From: Chara braunii
Taxonomy: Eukaryota > Streptophyta > Charophyceae > Charales > Characeae
Direction: 5' to 3'
NCBI GenBank assembly: GCA_003427395.1
Contig: BFEA01000095.1
Span: 1,058,841-1,078,840, forward strand
Length of the DNA: 20,000 nt
The notes below the pieces were generated by a model. The model had not been told where the DNA came from, searched no databases, and worked only from the letters and a program-made list of their open reading frames with translations. Every line of letters starts with the position of its first letter. Position 1 is the first letter of the stretch. Positions 9,524 through 19,891 of the stretch are shown piece by piece. Made by a program: the position numbers and the translations under genes.

Positions 9524-10637
9524 TCACCAGTTCTTTATGGGACAACCTAGACAAACACGGCAACCTTTCCACAATCACAAGACAAAATCACCGCTAGACC
9601 CACAAGGTCGTGGCCTCTCAACTTGATCAGAGTAAGAAAGTCACACATCTTAGTGATATCTCTCAAAATGAATCATTTGCGACATTCAAAAATTTCACCA
9701 ATAACCACGCAAAAATTTGGTCCCTCTCGTCAGTCTTTATCATTCAAAATCAACCTTCTATTCCATTAAAATTTAAGACTATTATCCACCTTTTATATAA
9801 AGGAGGTCTCACTTCAATAGGTCTCCCTGGTTATCCCTCTCTCTCTCTATGATGAACTTTTCATGCGACCTTTCTTTAGCACATCTTCCCTCTCTGAAGA
9901 TGAGGTTTTCAAACAAACAATAGACTACCTTTCCACTCGAAGGTGTCTCAACCATAACACAATCCATATTGGGAGACCAGCTTATGGGTCCCCTACACAG
10001 CTTCAAACAATAAACATTTAACACGACAAACATTCGAGTCTTTAAAAGCTTATAAATCCTTTAGGATTCTCACACCTTTCCACAAAAACGGACTGCACTT
10101 CCTCTCCTTATACTCGGCCTTACCATCTGCCTGAAGGCAAATCGCACGAGTATACCGAAGAGTAGACAGTTCACTCACGCTCGCATCCACAAAATACAAG
10201 TGACATGAGATGTTTTTACACATCTCCCATACAAACTTATCATTCATCCGAGCAAAACCAGACATGTGAGCGTGATAGTGATCGTCTTATCATACAGGGA
10301 ATAGTCTCGCAGAATCTCAATTTAATATACACCCAAGGACAAAATATCCCGCACAAAAATGTCTCCAAATCATAGCCCACTCAACTCAAAACAAATCCAA
10401 TCTCACACTGGTATTGCTCTCAGAATACATGTTGGGTTTGTCTCTCAAAGGTCAGGGTGTAGGCTACCTAAATGTGTACATGCCTCGTCTATTAAGCCCT
10501 GGTCTCTAAGATGGCAAGCTCAGCAACACCCAAGTCTAACTACTAACAAATGCAGGATGATCCTCTTAGTCTAAATGATATTATCTAATCCTAAGATCAA
10601 ATCTCATATACAACATGCCAACCATATAGGTAAACAA
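8893..10637. other. AT-rich non-coding stretch, possible 3' UTR/LTR of the retroelement
   Basis: No coding similarity was recognised in any frame; the short open frames here lack any motif and are scattered. Contents are a short (AT)n at 9067-9080, several hairpins (listed separately) and the TATA-like site. Reading on the minus strand it follows the Gag-like ORF directly, so a 3' UTR plus LTR is the simplest interpretation. LTR ends could not be fixed. Confidence 0.4.
9789..9801 (-). promoter_or_regulatory. Candidate TATA box, possible LTR promoter
   Basis: The minus strand reads TTTATATAAAAGG, an excellent TATA-box match, inside AT-rich non-coding DNA about 850 bases downstream of the Gag-like ORF on the same strand. 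That is where the 3' LTR of the element would lie, so it may be the U3 promoter. The sequence is nearly self-complementary, so it could be read on either strand. There is no second LTR copy in the window to confirm this. Confidence 0.3.
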
Positions 10638-10640
10638 GCC

Positions 10641-13174
10641 CTACTCACTCATTTCCTCCTGGTTTTGCCTATATAGCTGAGCCCTACCCCCATCTGCAGA
10701 TCTCTTCACCCTCCTACCCTGTCTATCATACATCCTGCCACCCTCCTCTGTAACTTTTCCTTTAACCTTGTCCTTTAAAAATTTAAGACACTGCAAGGGT
10801 CGATGACCTTCCTTTTTGCAGAAGAAGCAGGATGCATCAAACCACTTTTTAGCCCTCTTCTTCTCCCTCTGAGACCCTAATGATGATGATGCCTCACTAG
10901 TCTCTCTGCTCGGATCATAGCTCCAAGGCACATCCAAAGGCTCCTCGGTTCCTGCCCCTAACTCCAGGGTACTCAGCCTTGGTCGAATCCCAATCCCCTA
11001 TGGCCTATACTCAGGCGTATCCAATCTCTGGGGCCTGCCCTCAATGACATCCTCTGCCTCAATCCCCATCTCTCTCTCAAGAGGCTCCTCTATCCTTTGG
11101 TCAGGCGAAAACAAACTTGCCTCCTCCTGCATAGTGTGTACTGCCTCAAGGAGCACATCCATTGATCCCTTCGCTGAGCCCTGAGCTGGCTCACTGCTGG
11201 ACGGTGGTAGCCCCTCCTCAACTGTCAATGGCATGGCGGGGTTTGCCGTTACTATGGGCAGTGTCGCGAGTTCGGTAGGGGTTCTGAACTCGAAGGCCTC
11301 TCTCTCTGCCTCCCTCTTGGCCTTCGCCTCCTCAGGCTCCAGGATGGCTTTCCCTATGGGCGACTCTCCGTGAGGCTCTGCCGCAGGTGGCTGCTCTGGC
11401 AAGTCATGCCCTGCCTGCCTCTGCTCTCCCTGTCGGCTGCTCTCTGCCTTGTCTGCTCTTCCTCGGAGTTGTTACCTCAAGTCCTCGATAGTAGCAGCCT
11501 GACTAGCCACCAATATCCTGAGCTTTTGGATTTCCATCCCCATCGTTTCCAGGCGTAGTCCGTGACCCTCTTCCTTCACCTTCTTCCATGCCAGATCGCT
11601 CTCCAACATCAAGTACTTGTCAAAATTTGTCTTGGTCAGGAACTTGATTTTGCGGTCCAGCCTCTCTTCTGCTTTCCTTGCTATCCCCAATCCAGCTCTT
11701 GTTCGCGAAGCAAGTTCCTCTCCTCTTTGCTCCCAAAAATCTCTCCACATCTCTGGAATTCCAAGAGCTCTGGTCGGTGTACTAGGTGGCTGATCTGGAA
11801 GTGCCCCCACCGCCTCCAATCTCTGCCTTTCCTCCCATATCTCTTCCAATCTTCTGCCTCTTCTCGCCCTCTTTTCTTCAGCTGTCTCCCTGTTGGCGCT
11901 CTCTCCCTCGTGCGACGGTCGGCCCTTCCTGGGGTCTCCGCCTCTATCTCTCTCTCCGGCTGGCACGGCTCCTGGCGTGGCTCTACAGGTGCCGGTTCCT
12001 CCAGGTCAGGATGCTCCAGGGCATGTGCCGCCAAATGCTTGTCAATCAAGGTCAGAGACTCTCTCCTCACGCTTATTGTCTCTCTTCCCATTTCTGCCCC
12101 TCCTCCTGGCGACGGAGCCATCTCTGATGGGGGTAATGGGACCTCTCCTCTCTGCGACTCCTCTGCTGTCTCGCGCGCGCTCCCTGGTGTATCCCCAAGT
12201 CTCAATCCCACAGTTGGCGTCTGAGGGGAGTGTCCTCCTCAACCTCTATCACCTCCTTTCTGGCACGCCTCCTCTCAATACCCTGCCTCCTCTCTCCCTC
12301 AGGGTCTCGAACCTCCTCTTATGGCATCTCTTCAGCCTGCCCTTCACGCCCTTCGCCTTGAGGCGATACTCTCCACTGAGAGATGTCCAAATGCGCCTCC
12401 AACTCTCTCAGCGGCTCCTTTGATCTTGGCATCTCCTCCTGTGTGTGCAATGGAGACCTCCCCAATTCATCCTCGGTAAAACGATGGAACTCCACCGATC
12501 CCATTCCACACTCAGGATACGCCCCTCGCCCCTCTGCTTCAGGCTCCCGCTCCTCTTCTCTTTTGGCGAGTGCCTTCCGTCCCCCTCGAGATGGCCCAGC
12601 CTCGCTGGGCTCAGGGTTCCTCTGTCTCCTTCTCCTCTGACATCTCTCAACTCTGGGCTGAGGTGGCCCTAACCGTCGGAGGGCCTCTCTCAAATGTGCC
12701 CTGCAGCTCTCCTAATCTCGGGCCGTATCCCTGATCTGCCTGGCTAATGGCCTTTCCGTCTTTCTGGTCCAGAGGAGCAGCATCCTCACCCACTCATCTC
12801 TTGGTATACCCAGCCCCTGTATAAACTACTCGAAGGCGGGGATGAACTCCTCCGCATTCTTGATCTCCAGACGAATCGGCCTACCATGATAGCTCTTGCA
12901 TCCTCGCCTCCATCTCCGACCTTGTCCTCGCCTCCCTACGAATCTGTGCGATGGGCTCCACGAACCTGCTGGCCCCCCTCAACCTCTCAATCGCCAGGGT
13001 CACGGTCCAGCCCATACACTCAGCATACTCCCAGAAACCATCTAAAAACAACTCAATATCCCCATCATCATCTACCGGCGTGCTCTCCCGGTGGCGAGGC
13101 CCATGCTACTCATACCCTCCTGATGCTCCCAGCGGCCTTCGTGGCGGCCGTGTCCCCTTCCCTCCTCTTGGCAT
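10641..13174 (-). pseudogene. Downstream Gag-like ORF with capsid-like segment, charged coiled coil and CCHC knuckle
   Basis: This is a second structural-type ORF, beginning 175 bases after the pol stop at an ATG (13174-13172) that reads MPRGGKGTRPPRRPLG. The segment around 12640-12890 (NAEEFIPAFE, FIQGLGIPRDEWVRMLLLWT, LREALRRLGPP) looks like the helical capsid part of a retrotransposon Gag. About 500 residues rich in Glu, Arg, Lys and Pro follow, including probable coiled coil (REAEREAFEF; RLEEIWEERQRLEA). The C-terminus has a perfect C-X2-C-X4-H-X4-C knuckle (CFFCKKEGHRPLQC) at 10788-10829, then a basic tail ending near 10641. Breaks are TAG at 13106, 12826 and 12712, TAA at 12319, TAA at 11472, TAG at 10998, and frame changes near 12900, 12235 and 11935. 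It is probably an extra ORF of the same element in the place where some elements carry env. It could instead be the gag of a second inserted element, though I found no LTR or PBS in the 175-base gap. Confidence 0.75.
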
Positions 13175-13348
13175 GGCTGTCTTCGTAAAGTCTGACCTTC
13201 ACAACAGGCGAGTGAGACAACAGACATACATTGGGGTAGGCAAACATGTGATAATCAAAGCAAGCTTAGGTCAGACCAAACACATGCAACATGCAATCTA
13301 TCTAATCTACACATCGTATCACCTTTACTCTAAAAGGAGTTAGATTCT

Positions 13349-14465
13349 TTATCTCACCTCTTCTCTTGCCACAAATTTCTTCAGCCTTGTTCCTGACACC
13401 AATCCTTTCATTCTGTCTCATTTAGCTCCTCAATCAGGTAAGCGCCAAAATCTCCGAATCGCACGATCCGATAGGGACCTAACCATCTCTTGTCAAGTTT
13501 ACTGGAGCACTGTTTTTCCAAGGACGAATCATACAGGGCCACAACGTCCCCAACTGCCAAGGGTACTTTCCTTACTCGCGCTGACTGGTCCCAGCGAGCC
13601 TTATCATCCATACGGCTCCTTTCCACTTGGTTAGACGCCTTCTGGATCCTTTCCTCTATCGCACCCACCTGCCGCGCTCGAATATCGAGTAACTCTTCGA
13701 AAGACAAGTTGACTTCCAGATCCTGACGCCTCTATGTCTTAAGAAAACTCTCGATTGGGAAGGTAGCGTGCCTTCCATACCACAGCGTGGCCGGTGCGTA
13801 TTTAGTGGTCCTCTTCACTGTAATATTATCGACGAAGAATGCCGCCCTCAGGTATCTTGGCCACTGATTAGGCCTGCCTTCAGTCCACTTAGCCTGAAGA
13901 TTCGTGATGGTACTATGCCCCCTCTCTACTGGAGCATTCGCCTGGGGGTGCGCGGTCGTGGTGTAGTTGGCTACCACACCATACCTTGATAACAACTCTT
14001 GCACCTCCTGGAAGGTAAACTCCGACCCCCTATCCATTACGAACTCTCTGACAAAAGGACAACGCAGATAATACTCCTCGATGCAGCTAACCAAGACTGG
14101 CCCAGTCTTGGTACGAATGGCTCATCCATCTACGAAGCCAAAAAGGTTATCGTGTGCATCGAAGATGTAGTTGTAGCCCTGGTTGCCAAGCAGCATAAAG
14201 AGTAAGTCGAGATGTACCACGACCCCCTTTTCTCTTTCTAACCTTTGATGCAACGGCTCTCCTGGCCTTAGACGAGATCTCTCCTGACAGGGCACACAAG
14301 ATCGACAGAACTTTCCTATCATCTTCATCATTCCATCCCAGTAATATAACTCACTTATTTTAGTATATGTGGCATTTACCCCTCGATGTCCTCCCGCAAT
14401 GTCATCATGAAGTGCGGCTATAACGTCAATTTGACAATTCCTACCACAAACGACCCTCTTTGCGA
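13349..14465 (-). pseudogene. IN: pol: integrase with HHCC finger, DDE core and C-terminal module
   Basis: This enzyme would insert the cDNA into chromosomes. The zinc finger is H-X6-H-X29-C-X2-C (His at 14407 and 14386, CVPCQ near 14287-14298). The catalytic core carries Asp at 14206-14208 (HLDLLF), Asp at 14032-14034 (MDRGSEF) and Glu at 13924-13926 (PVERGH). Spacing is D-X57-D-X35-E, counting the stop codon as a residue; D-X35-E is the exact family spacing. The C-terminal module reads KRWLGPYRIVRFGDFGAYLIEEL and, after a one-base frame change near 13420, GTRLKKFVAREE with a TAA at 13349. Stops are TGA at 14122 (Arg expected) and TAG at 13732 (Trp expected). The final Arg/Lys-rich stretch lacks a chromodomain, so targeting by a chromodomain is not supported. 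Confidence 0.93.
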
Positions 14466-15085
14466 TTCCCTCTCTCTCGCTTCACGAAAAGATAGTCATC
14501 CCTTACCAAATAGCGCTGCATCATCCTCTGAGCCCTATCGCTTGCATCTCTGATCCGCATTTCACATGATAGAAGAAGCCCCAGTTCTAGGTAAATTCCC
14601 TCATACTCCTCTGCACGGAACGCTTCTTTGATTTCCCCTTCCTCAAACTCGTGATCCTGGCTCTCTGGCACCGCATCCTCATTCTTAGCCGGATTCAAAA
14701 AGCTTGTCGGATCAAAGTCTTCCTGCAGGAGTGTATTGACGAGGAAGTACATCCCTCCCATTAACTCCTAGTGCCTTTCTACCTGATCTGGTCCTTCCTC
14801 TATCGTCCTCATGTCTTCCACTAGACTATGCGATCCCGCCAATGCTAGCTTCATCATCCACTGGACATCTTTACCGCCCCATGGATCTTCCTCTTCAAAG
14901 GGTTTAAGGACTCGCTCTGCCTTCTGCTCATACCCACTTGGCGCATGCCAGATAGGGTGGTCCACGCAGCAGGGCTCTCGTGGGGACCACTTATTGATAT
15001 GAAGACGGAAATCCTCCTCTTGGTCTAAGAATCCATCAACTGGGGGGGTGTTCTCCACTGCCTTCCCTTCTTGCTTATCCCAGTT
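14441..15085 (-). pseudogene. pol: RNase H-integrase tether, acidic linker
   Basis: This polyprotein segment joins RNase H to integrase. It is acidic (DGFLDQEEDFR; later DHEFEEGEIKEAF) and ends with YLVRDDYLFVKRERG, the usual 'what was printed on the plate' style stretch just before the integrase zinc finger. TAG at 14768 interrupts ERH/ELMGG, and a frame change lies near 14441-14470. It has no enzymatic motif. In related elements such regions are long and variable, so length alone is not diagnostic. Confidence 0.7.
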
Positions 15086-15815
15086 GATACGACTTAGCCC
15101 GTCCGCCCTGTTCTTGTTCCTAGGAATCCGCTCCAACTCGAAGTTAAACATCCAGATGTACGTCAGCTACATGGCAACTGTTGGATCTGACGGAACGTAA
15201 TTCCTTAGAGAGTGGACCAGAGCAGTTGGGTCCACTCTCAATATAAACCTCCTGCCAAAGATATAATTTCGAAAAATTCGCAGACAGTGGAGGACGGTGA
15301 GGGGCTCCCTCTTGAACTGAGAGTAATTTCTCACAGTCGTGCAAAAAGTTTGACTCTCAAATCTCAAAGGTTTTTCCTTCCCTTCTGTATCTGCCTGAAT
15401 TAAAACTCCACCTAAGGCAGCTGGTCTAGCATCCGTTTCGACAATGAAGGGTCTTGTCTTTGTGGCGTCATAGTCTGGTGCTCCCAACACCAGCCCTCCT
15501 TCTCGAAATTCCTCCTTCATCTTTGCCACCACTTCCTCCTGTTCTTCACCCCGAACCCATTCTTGATCCTGACGAACCAGCTTTCTCAAATGTTCAATCT
15601 TGGCAGCAAAATTCTTGACGAAGGCCCTCCAAGACCCGCATGTACCAAGGAAGCTTCTAACATCAGTTATCGAGTGAAATGGTACTGGCCACTCAATAAT
15701 CTTGTCTGTCTTCTTCACATCCGGCCGTCGGTCTTTCTCACTGCAGACGAATCCTAAGATAGTAGCTTCCCTCATGCAATGTCTGGATTTGGCCCCACTT
15801 GCCGTGAGGTTATGC
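15086..15815 (-). pseudogene. RNaseH: pol: RT connection and RNase H domain
   Basis: This domain degrades the RNA strand of the RNA/DNA hybrid during reverse transcription. The connection part reads ATILGFVCSEKDRRPD and then VRSFLGTCGSWRAFVKNFA, the standard stretch after the RT thumb. RNase H landmarks are FIVETDARPAALGGVLIQ (first catalytic Asp at 15431-15433), YSQFKREPLTVLHCL with the conserved Glu, RVDPTALVHSLRNY, and finally NKNRADGLSR close to 15103. TAG at 15167 replaces the Trp normally found just before LTYIW. The frame is otherwise open for about 200 codons, the longest uninterrupted piece of pol here. This is the single RNase H usual in Ty3/gypsy; I see no second (archaeal-type) RNase H. 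Confidence 0.9.
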
Positions 15816-16725
15816 TTCGAGCAGATTCAGGACCTTCTCCAGGTCCAGGATGTGCTTCCAGACAAAACGTCTCACTCCTAGCAAGAAATTGTCACTCTCT
15901 TTCACTACCGGTCCTTTCACCGCCAAATCATCGATATATGGCTACGTAATATGTGGGATGACTGACTGCATAGCCCGGATCATGGCCCGTTGGACCATTG
16001 CTACTGCATTGGTCCACCCTTGCGGGGCCACATTCATGTGGATCAGTCTTCGAGGCGTATGCATAGCCGTCACTGGCCTGTCTGGCGGATAGACCAGAAA
16101 TTTGTCATATCCTGAGTAAAGGTCTATAAGTGAGAATATAGGCCTTCCAGCACAGGATTCTGACAGCGCGTCCGCATTGGGCAATCCTCCTGCATCTCGC
16201 ACAGTCGCCGCATTCAGCCGTTGCATATCTTGCACCCACCGCAGTGTCCTATTAGGCTTGATAAAACAAAATCACGGGGACACGTACGGCCTACCTGAGT
16301 AGTTGGCGACATGCGTACGTATCTTGCCATCGAGGTAGTCTACTACCTTTTTCTCCTCATCCGGATTAGGATATCGCACCCCTCTCAGGTTCCATTGCTC
16401 ACGTGGCACTGTATGGATGCGGATCATAGGTATCTTGTCCACATCCACTCTGTCGCGCTCCTCATCGTTGAATGCATAGGCGTGATGCCTCTTCTTCATA
16501 AGCTCTATTATCAATACCCGTTCCTGAGGTAGTAGGAAGTCGGACTCTCCCATTACCAGCTTCTCTTCGTTCCCTTCGTTGACACGGCACGGCCCTGTTG
16601 CGGCGCTCTCCCTTATCTACCGTATCAATCCTCGCTCCCGCTCGTAGTATATCTCCTCATCTTCAGTTACGAGGACGGGAACTGGGCGACACTTTTTGTC
16701 TATCGTCTTGTACCGCCTTTGGGAA
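15816..16725 (-). pseudogene. RT: pol: reverse transcriptase domain (YIDD)
   Basis: This is the RNA-directed DNA polymerase. After the linker (DFLLPQERVLIIELMKKRHH and following) come the finger/palm motifs: VQDMQRLNAATVRDAGG, SLIDLYSGYDKF with the first catalytic Asp at 16122-16124, the APQGWTNAVAMVQR motif, and the active-site YIDD at 15927-15938 (usual family form Y/F-x-DD). The thumb follows with GVRRFVWKHILDLEKVL. Stops are TAG at 16617, TGA at 16272 (replacing the Trp expected before FCFIKP) and TAG at 15942, immediately before YIDD. A one-base frame change near 15815 separates the thumb from the connection domain. All catalytic residues are present, but the protein cannot be made in one piece. 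Confidence 0.93.
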
Positions 16726-17539
16726 CCCTGCTTGAGCCGTCCCTTAAAAAAGGTCGGCTTACAGCTTGCACCTGTGCCGATGACGGGTTCCTCCTACCAT
16801 CTAGAAACCGATATACCAACTCCAATCTCCCAGCCTCGGGACACTCCAGGACCTGCTCCCTCAATGCCTGGATGGCATCTGGATCTGCCATCTCATGCGT
16901 GGCCTCTATGTCCATGGCCTTATTCACGTCTGACAGGCTGAGGGAAAACGCCTCGACTCTCTCCTCCTCTTCTGGCTCTGCTAATAGCCTCCGACGCTCG
17001 CCCTCCGACTCCTCAATCGTGAAAGAGTCTGGATGTGGTCGGTTCCTTATGCTCCTTGGCCCGGTATTCCTGCAGGTGATTACTTCATAATTTCCGCAGG
17101 CAGGGTCACACATGATGAGGATCACAGTTCCGTCATGTTTGTTAAACATCACCGTCTCTGTCCTGCTCAAGAACGACCTTCCCAAGAGGATCCCATGGTC
17201 CACATCTGGCATAATGAAGAAGCATGCCCTGACCTTCACTTTTCCAACCTCGATGAGTACATTCGAGGTTGCCCCACAAAACACAACCTTGCAGCTGGCC
17301 CCATGTAAAATACCGCAATCAGATCAGTCTATTTCCAACCCAAACCTGATCGCGTCCGCTCCCCGAATAATATTCATCTCCGCTCCTGTGTCCACCATGG
17401 CTGCACACCTGGAGCCTTTCACCACCAAGTCCACTGTACCGCAGGCCACGTATTTCCAATCCATCTTTGTACCTGATTCTGCCCATTCCGCCTCTTTTGG
17501 CAGAATCGTACCCAAATGGATACTAGGCACCAGGCGCCG
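16700..17539 (-). pseudogene. pro: pol: retropepsin-type aspartic protease (DTG) with acidic tail
   Basis: This domain would cut the Gag-Pol polyprotein in the particle. The active-site motif reads AAMVDTGAEMNII, with the DTG codons at 17384-17392. The second family landmark, a flap/psi-loop-like GILLGRSFL (usual form ILG-x-x-F/W-L), lies at 17168-17194. The spacing of about 70 residues fits a single retropepsin domain that dimerises. Downstream is a Glu-rich tail (ESEGERRRLLAEPEEEER) and a linker to reverse transcriptase. A TGA at 17324 interrupts the domain between the two motifs where a CGA (Arg) codon would restore the frame, so the copy is inactive without recoding. The frame changes near 16720 at the junction with RT. 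Confidence 0.88.
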
Positions 17540-18254
17540 TCACAATCTTCCCTTCAGTCCATCGCGGAGCTTAGGGGCTGACGTCAGGATCTCCTTCAAG
17601 GTCATAAGGTCGTTATGTCCCTCTAACAACCTATCAATCACCTTCTCCACGTCAAGCCCTTATTCCATCCGAACCGCGTATTTCTTCTTCTTGGGCGGTA
17701 CATCTCACAGGACCAACTCGGCTTCTTCCCTGGCTTCTCTTTTCTTGGCCCTTTGCTCCGCCCTCCGGTCCTCTTTCTGGCCCAGCCTCTCGTCTTCTTC
17801 CTCCTCATCGTCGTCATCCTCCACTTTCACAGCCTCCTTCCTTCTCTCCTGCTCAGGCTCTCTTCAAGGAGGTTTTTGACTTGCACTAGCCTTGGCCTGT
17901 CCTCGCGTTCGTGTCGCTTGTGCCTGTCTCGCCTGCGGAGTAGGGGGAATCGTCATCATTCCCGATTGCGGGGCCGGGTCCCACTACATTTACTCCGGGC
18001 CGCCCAGGCATCAATTTCGGACCGGAGTCATAAAGGAATACCTTGGGGATACTAGCCCTCCATTCCCTCACTCCTTCGCAGAGGTCCACCAACTTCTGTT
18101 GGTACCTTCCCATCTTTCCCAACAGGTCCTCCATTTTCCCCAGCAAGACTAATGGAGGTTCTACCATTTCCTCCTCATTTTCCTCCTCTGACTCTACGAC
18201 TATAGACTCTTCCTTTATATCTCCCGCCTGCAGTCTATGGGGCCACCTCTTCAT
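17540..18254 (-). pseudogene. gag-protease spacer: acidic and Lys/Glu-rich region
   Basis: This continues the polyprotein between the nucleocapsid knuckle and the protease. The first part (18254 to about 17900) is Glu-rich and contains KMEDLLGKMGRYQQKLVDLC, which looks helical. After another frame change near 17900 the reading continues with a DDDDEEEEDE run, a KKKKY basic patch, and a helix containing DVEKVIDRLLEGHNDL that leads to the protease. In-frame stops are TGA at 17864, TGA at 17705, TAA at 17660 and TGA at 17540. I recognise no catalytic domain, and the assignment as spacer rests on position and composition. The frame change near 17900 is placed only approximately, because both frames read plausibly for about 60 bases. 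Confidence 0.7.
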
Positions 18255-19891
18255 CCCTTTCCACTTCTTCCACTCTGATTGGTGGATCCTCTTTCTCCTG
18301 CCATAGTCGGAATGCGGCGGGCGGCGCTTGTCGTGCTGCCACCCTTCTCTGGGCTTCCGCCCTCACACCGCTAGGGACCTTTCTATCAATATATTCCCCG
18401 AGTTGATTATATATATCACCATCCATATTGGAGTAGATCAATCCGGTCCTTTCATCCTCCCGCCTTGTATTGCAAAATCTTATAGTATGCCCCTGCCTGT
18501 CACAATGTTGGCAGATGGTCGTCCTCCAGTCAAAGCAGGCTCTTCCATACCCTTGACCTCCTTGATTCCCCTGGCCTCCTTGATTCCCCTGGCCTTGGTC
18601 ATTCCATTGTCCCCCTCGACCGCCGCCATTCCTACCTCGTCCTCTTCCACCACCCCTTCCTCCATTGCCTTGATTGCCCTGGCCCTAGTACCCACCTCCA
18701 GCCACGCTCCCCTGTGAACTGGGAGTGGGCGATGGCGGCAGGGCCACAGGCTAGGCCTGGGCTGCAGGATAGATAGGCGGCGGCATACTCGTTTGCGGCT
18801 CGACTGTTGGTGGCGGGTTACCCCATGGCACAATTGCATTGATCACCGGCCAGGGCCACTGTCCATAGGGAAGTACTCCTCCCTGCGAGGGGTCAGCGCT
18901 AGTAGATGGAACCGGCACATTGGAAGAGGCCGCTATCAAGGCTTGGGGCGCCTGTCCCTTCCCTGATCCTTGTCCGCCCTGCGTTAGATTACGCAGTTTG
19001 CGTTGTACTTTTGTCAAATGTTGTGGCACTGGCTCCTCCTCTTCCCAAATTTCCTCCTCGACGGCCTCTCCTACCACCTCCTCTTTCCCTTTCACTTGAA
19101 CAACCGTCACTACCTTTCTTTGTATCACCGCATCCTTCCCGTACCCCAACTCGGCCAACACATCAGTGACAATCCTTTTTACTCCTGGGGTCCCCGATGC
19201 AGTCGCATTCCTTTCCTTTCTCTTCCGCCTCTGCAGGCGCACTTGGTACTGCTCCACTTGGTCTAAGCTCCCTTCCTCTACACCTTTATCAATAGTAGCT
19301 CAAGTGAGCTTCGTAGCGCCTCCCCCATGATTCGTAAGCTCGTCTGCCTCTGACGCGGTGAGCAACCTCAGAAAGATAGAACACTGTGCCTCCTCTGAAA
19401 TTCCAGGGACCTTTCTTGCCTTCTTCGTGAACTCCTGTACAAAGGCCCCAACAGTTGTAAAGTCATCCCTCTTCATTGCCTCCAAATCCGCAGTGGTCAG
19501 CAGTCCATCCCCCAATCTGTAATTCCTCCACATTCCATCTTTGAACCTCTCACAACTGCCTTTCGCTGCATTTATAACCTTTTCCACTTCCTGGTGGTGG
19601 CCGTGGAGAACGTACTTGAGGATGCGTTGAAATTTTACAGCGTCCTCGAGTGTCAGCCAGTCTGACACAAGTTCCCCATTGAAATGGAACGTATCAACCT
19701 TGGAATTTTACTCCTACCAAGACCTGCTCCACCAAGTCTAGCCAGTCTGACACACGTTCTCCATTGAAATGGAACGTATCAACCTTGGGAACGTTACTCG
19801 ACGACCTCTCATGTCTATCGATAGGTGCAATAAGGTTCTCGAGTGTCAAGACCTTCCCCGAACCATCAGCTACGACATTGGGCTCCGACAT
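18235..19891 (-). pseudogene. gag: gag: capsid-like region, Gly-rich segment and CCHC zinc knuckle
   Basis: This is the structural Gag polyprotein, expected to build the cytoplasmic particle and bind element RNA. I start it at the ATG at 19891 (reads MSEPNVVADG); the leader lies directly upstream. Recognisable parts are a capsid-type helical segment with VSDWL and KFQRILKYVLHGHH, a conserved stretch KRIVTDVLAELGYGKDAVIQ, a Pro-rich region, and a Gly/Arg/Gln-rich low-complexity run. A perfect C-X2-C-X4-H-X4-C knuckle (CQHCDRQGHTIRFC) lies at 18472-18513. Breaks are an 85-base tandem duplication that shifts the frame near 19690-19740, in-frame TGA at 19300, TAG at 18751, TAG at 18685, and a one-base frame change near 18250 leading into the acidic spacer. 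The reading frame is otherwise consistent, so this is recent-to-moderate decay of a real gene. Confidence 0.9.
19656..19795 (-). repeat. 85-base tandem duplication inside gag
   Basis: The plus-strand segment starting GCCAGTCTGACACA occurs at 19656 and again at 19741, a period of 85. The two copies match closely for about 55 bases and then diverge. Because 85 is not a multiple of three, the duplication moves the Gag frame. In minus-strand reading the residues KVDTFHFNGE and VSDWL are encoded twice, in two different frames. The copies differ at a few bases, so the duplication is not the newest event in this element. Confidence 0.85.

Noticed and set aside
9400-10574. Several 65-80 codon open frames on both strands as degraded host genes or pol remnants
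   Set aside because: None contains a recognisable motif, and their number fits chance in AT-rich DNA.
11562-12423. Overlapping plus-strand frames of 113-220 codons
   Set aside because: They are shadows of the Glu/Arg-rich Gag-like ORF on the minus strand; their Ser/Leu/Pro bias mirrors that composition.
13181-13348. LTR or polypurine tract separating pol from the Gag-like ORF
   Set aside because: Only about 170 bases of mixed sequence, with no purine tract and no TG...CA ends; this supports a single element.
17112-17879. Plus-strand open frame of 255 codons, the longest uninterrupted frame in the window
   Set aside because: It lies antisense to the protease and spacer, is Ser/Leu/Pro-rich as expected for the complement of Glu/Arg-rich codons, and has no motif.
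10998-19302. Stop codon reassignment, programmed readthrough or U-to-C RNA editing to read through the TAG/TGA/TAA codons
   Set aside because: All three stops are hit, mixed with about ten frame changes and a frame-shifting duplication. Decay explains all of these together; editing or a different code would not repair the shifts.
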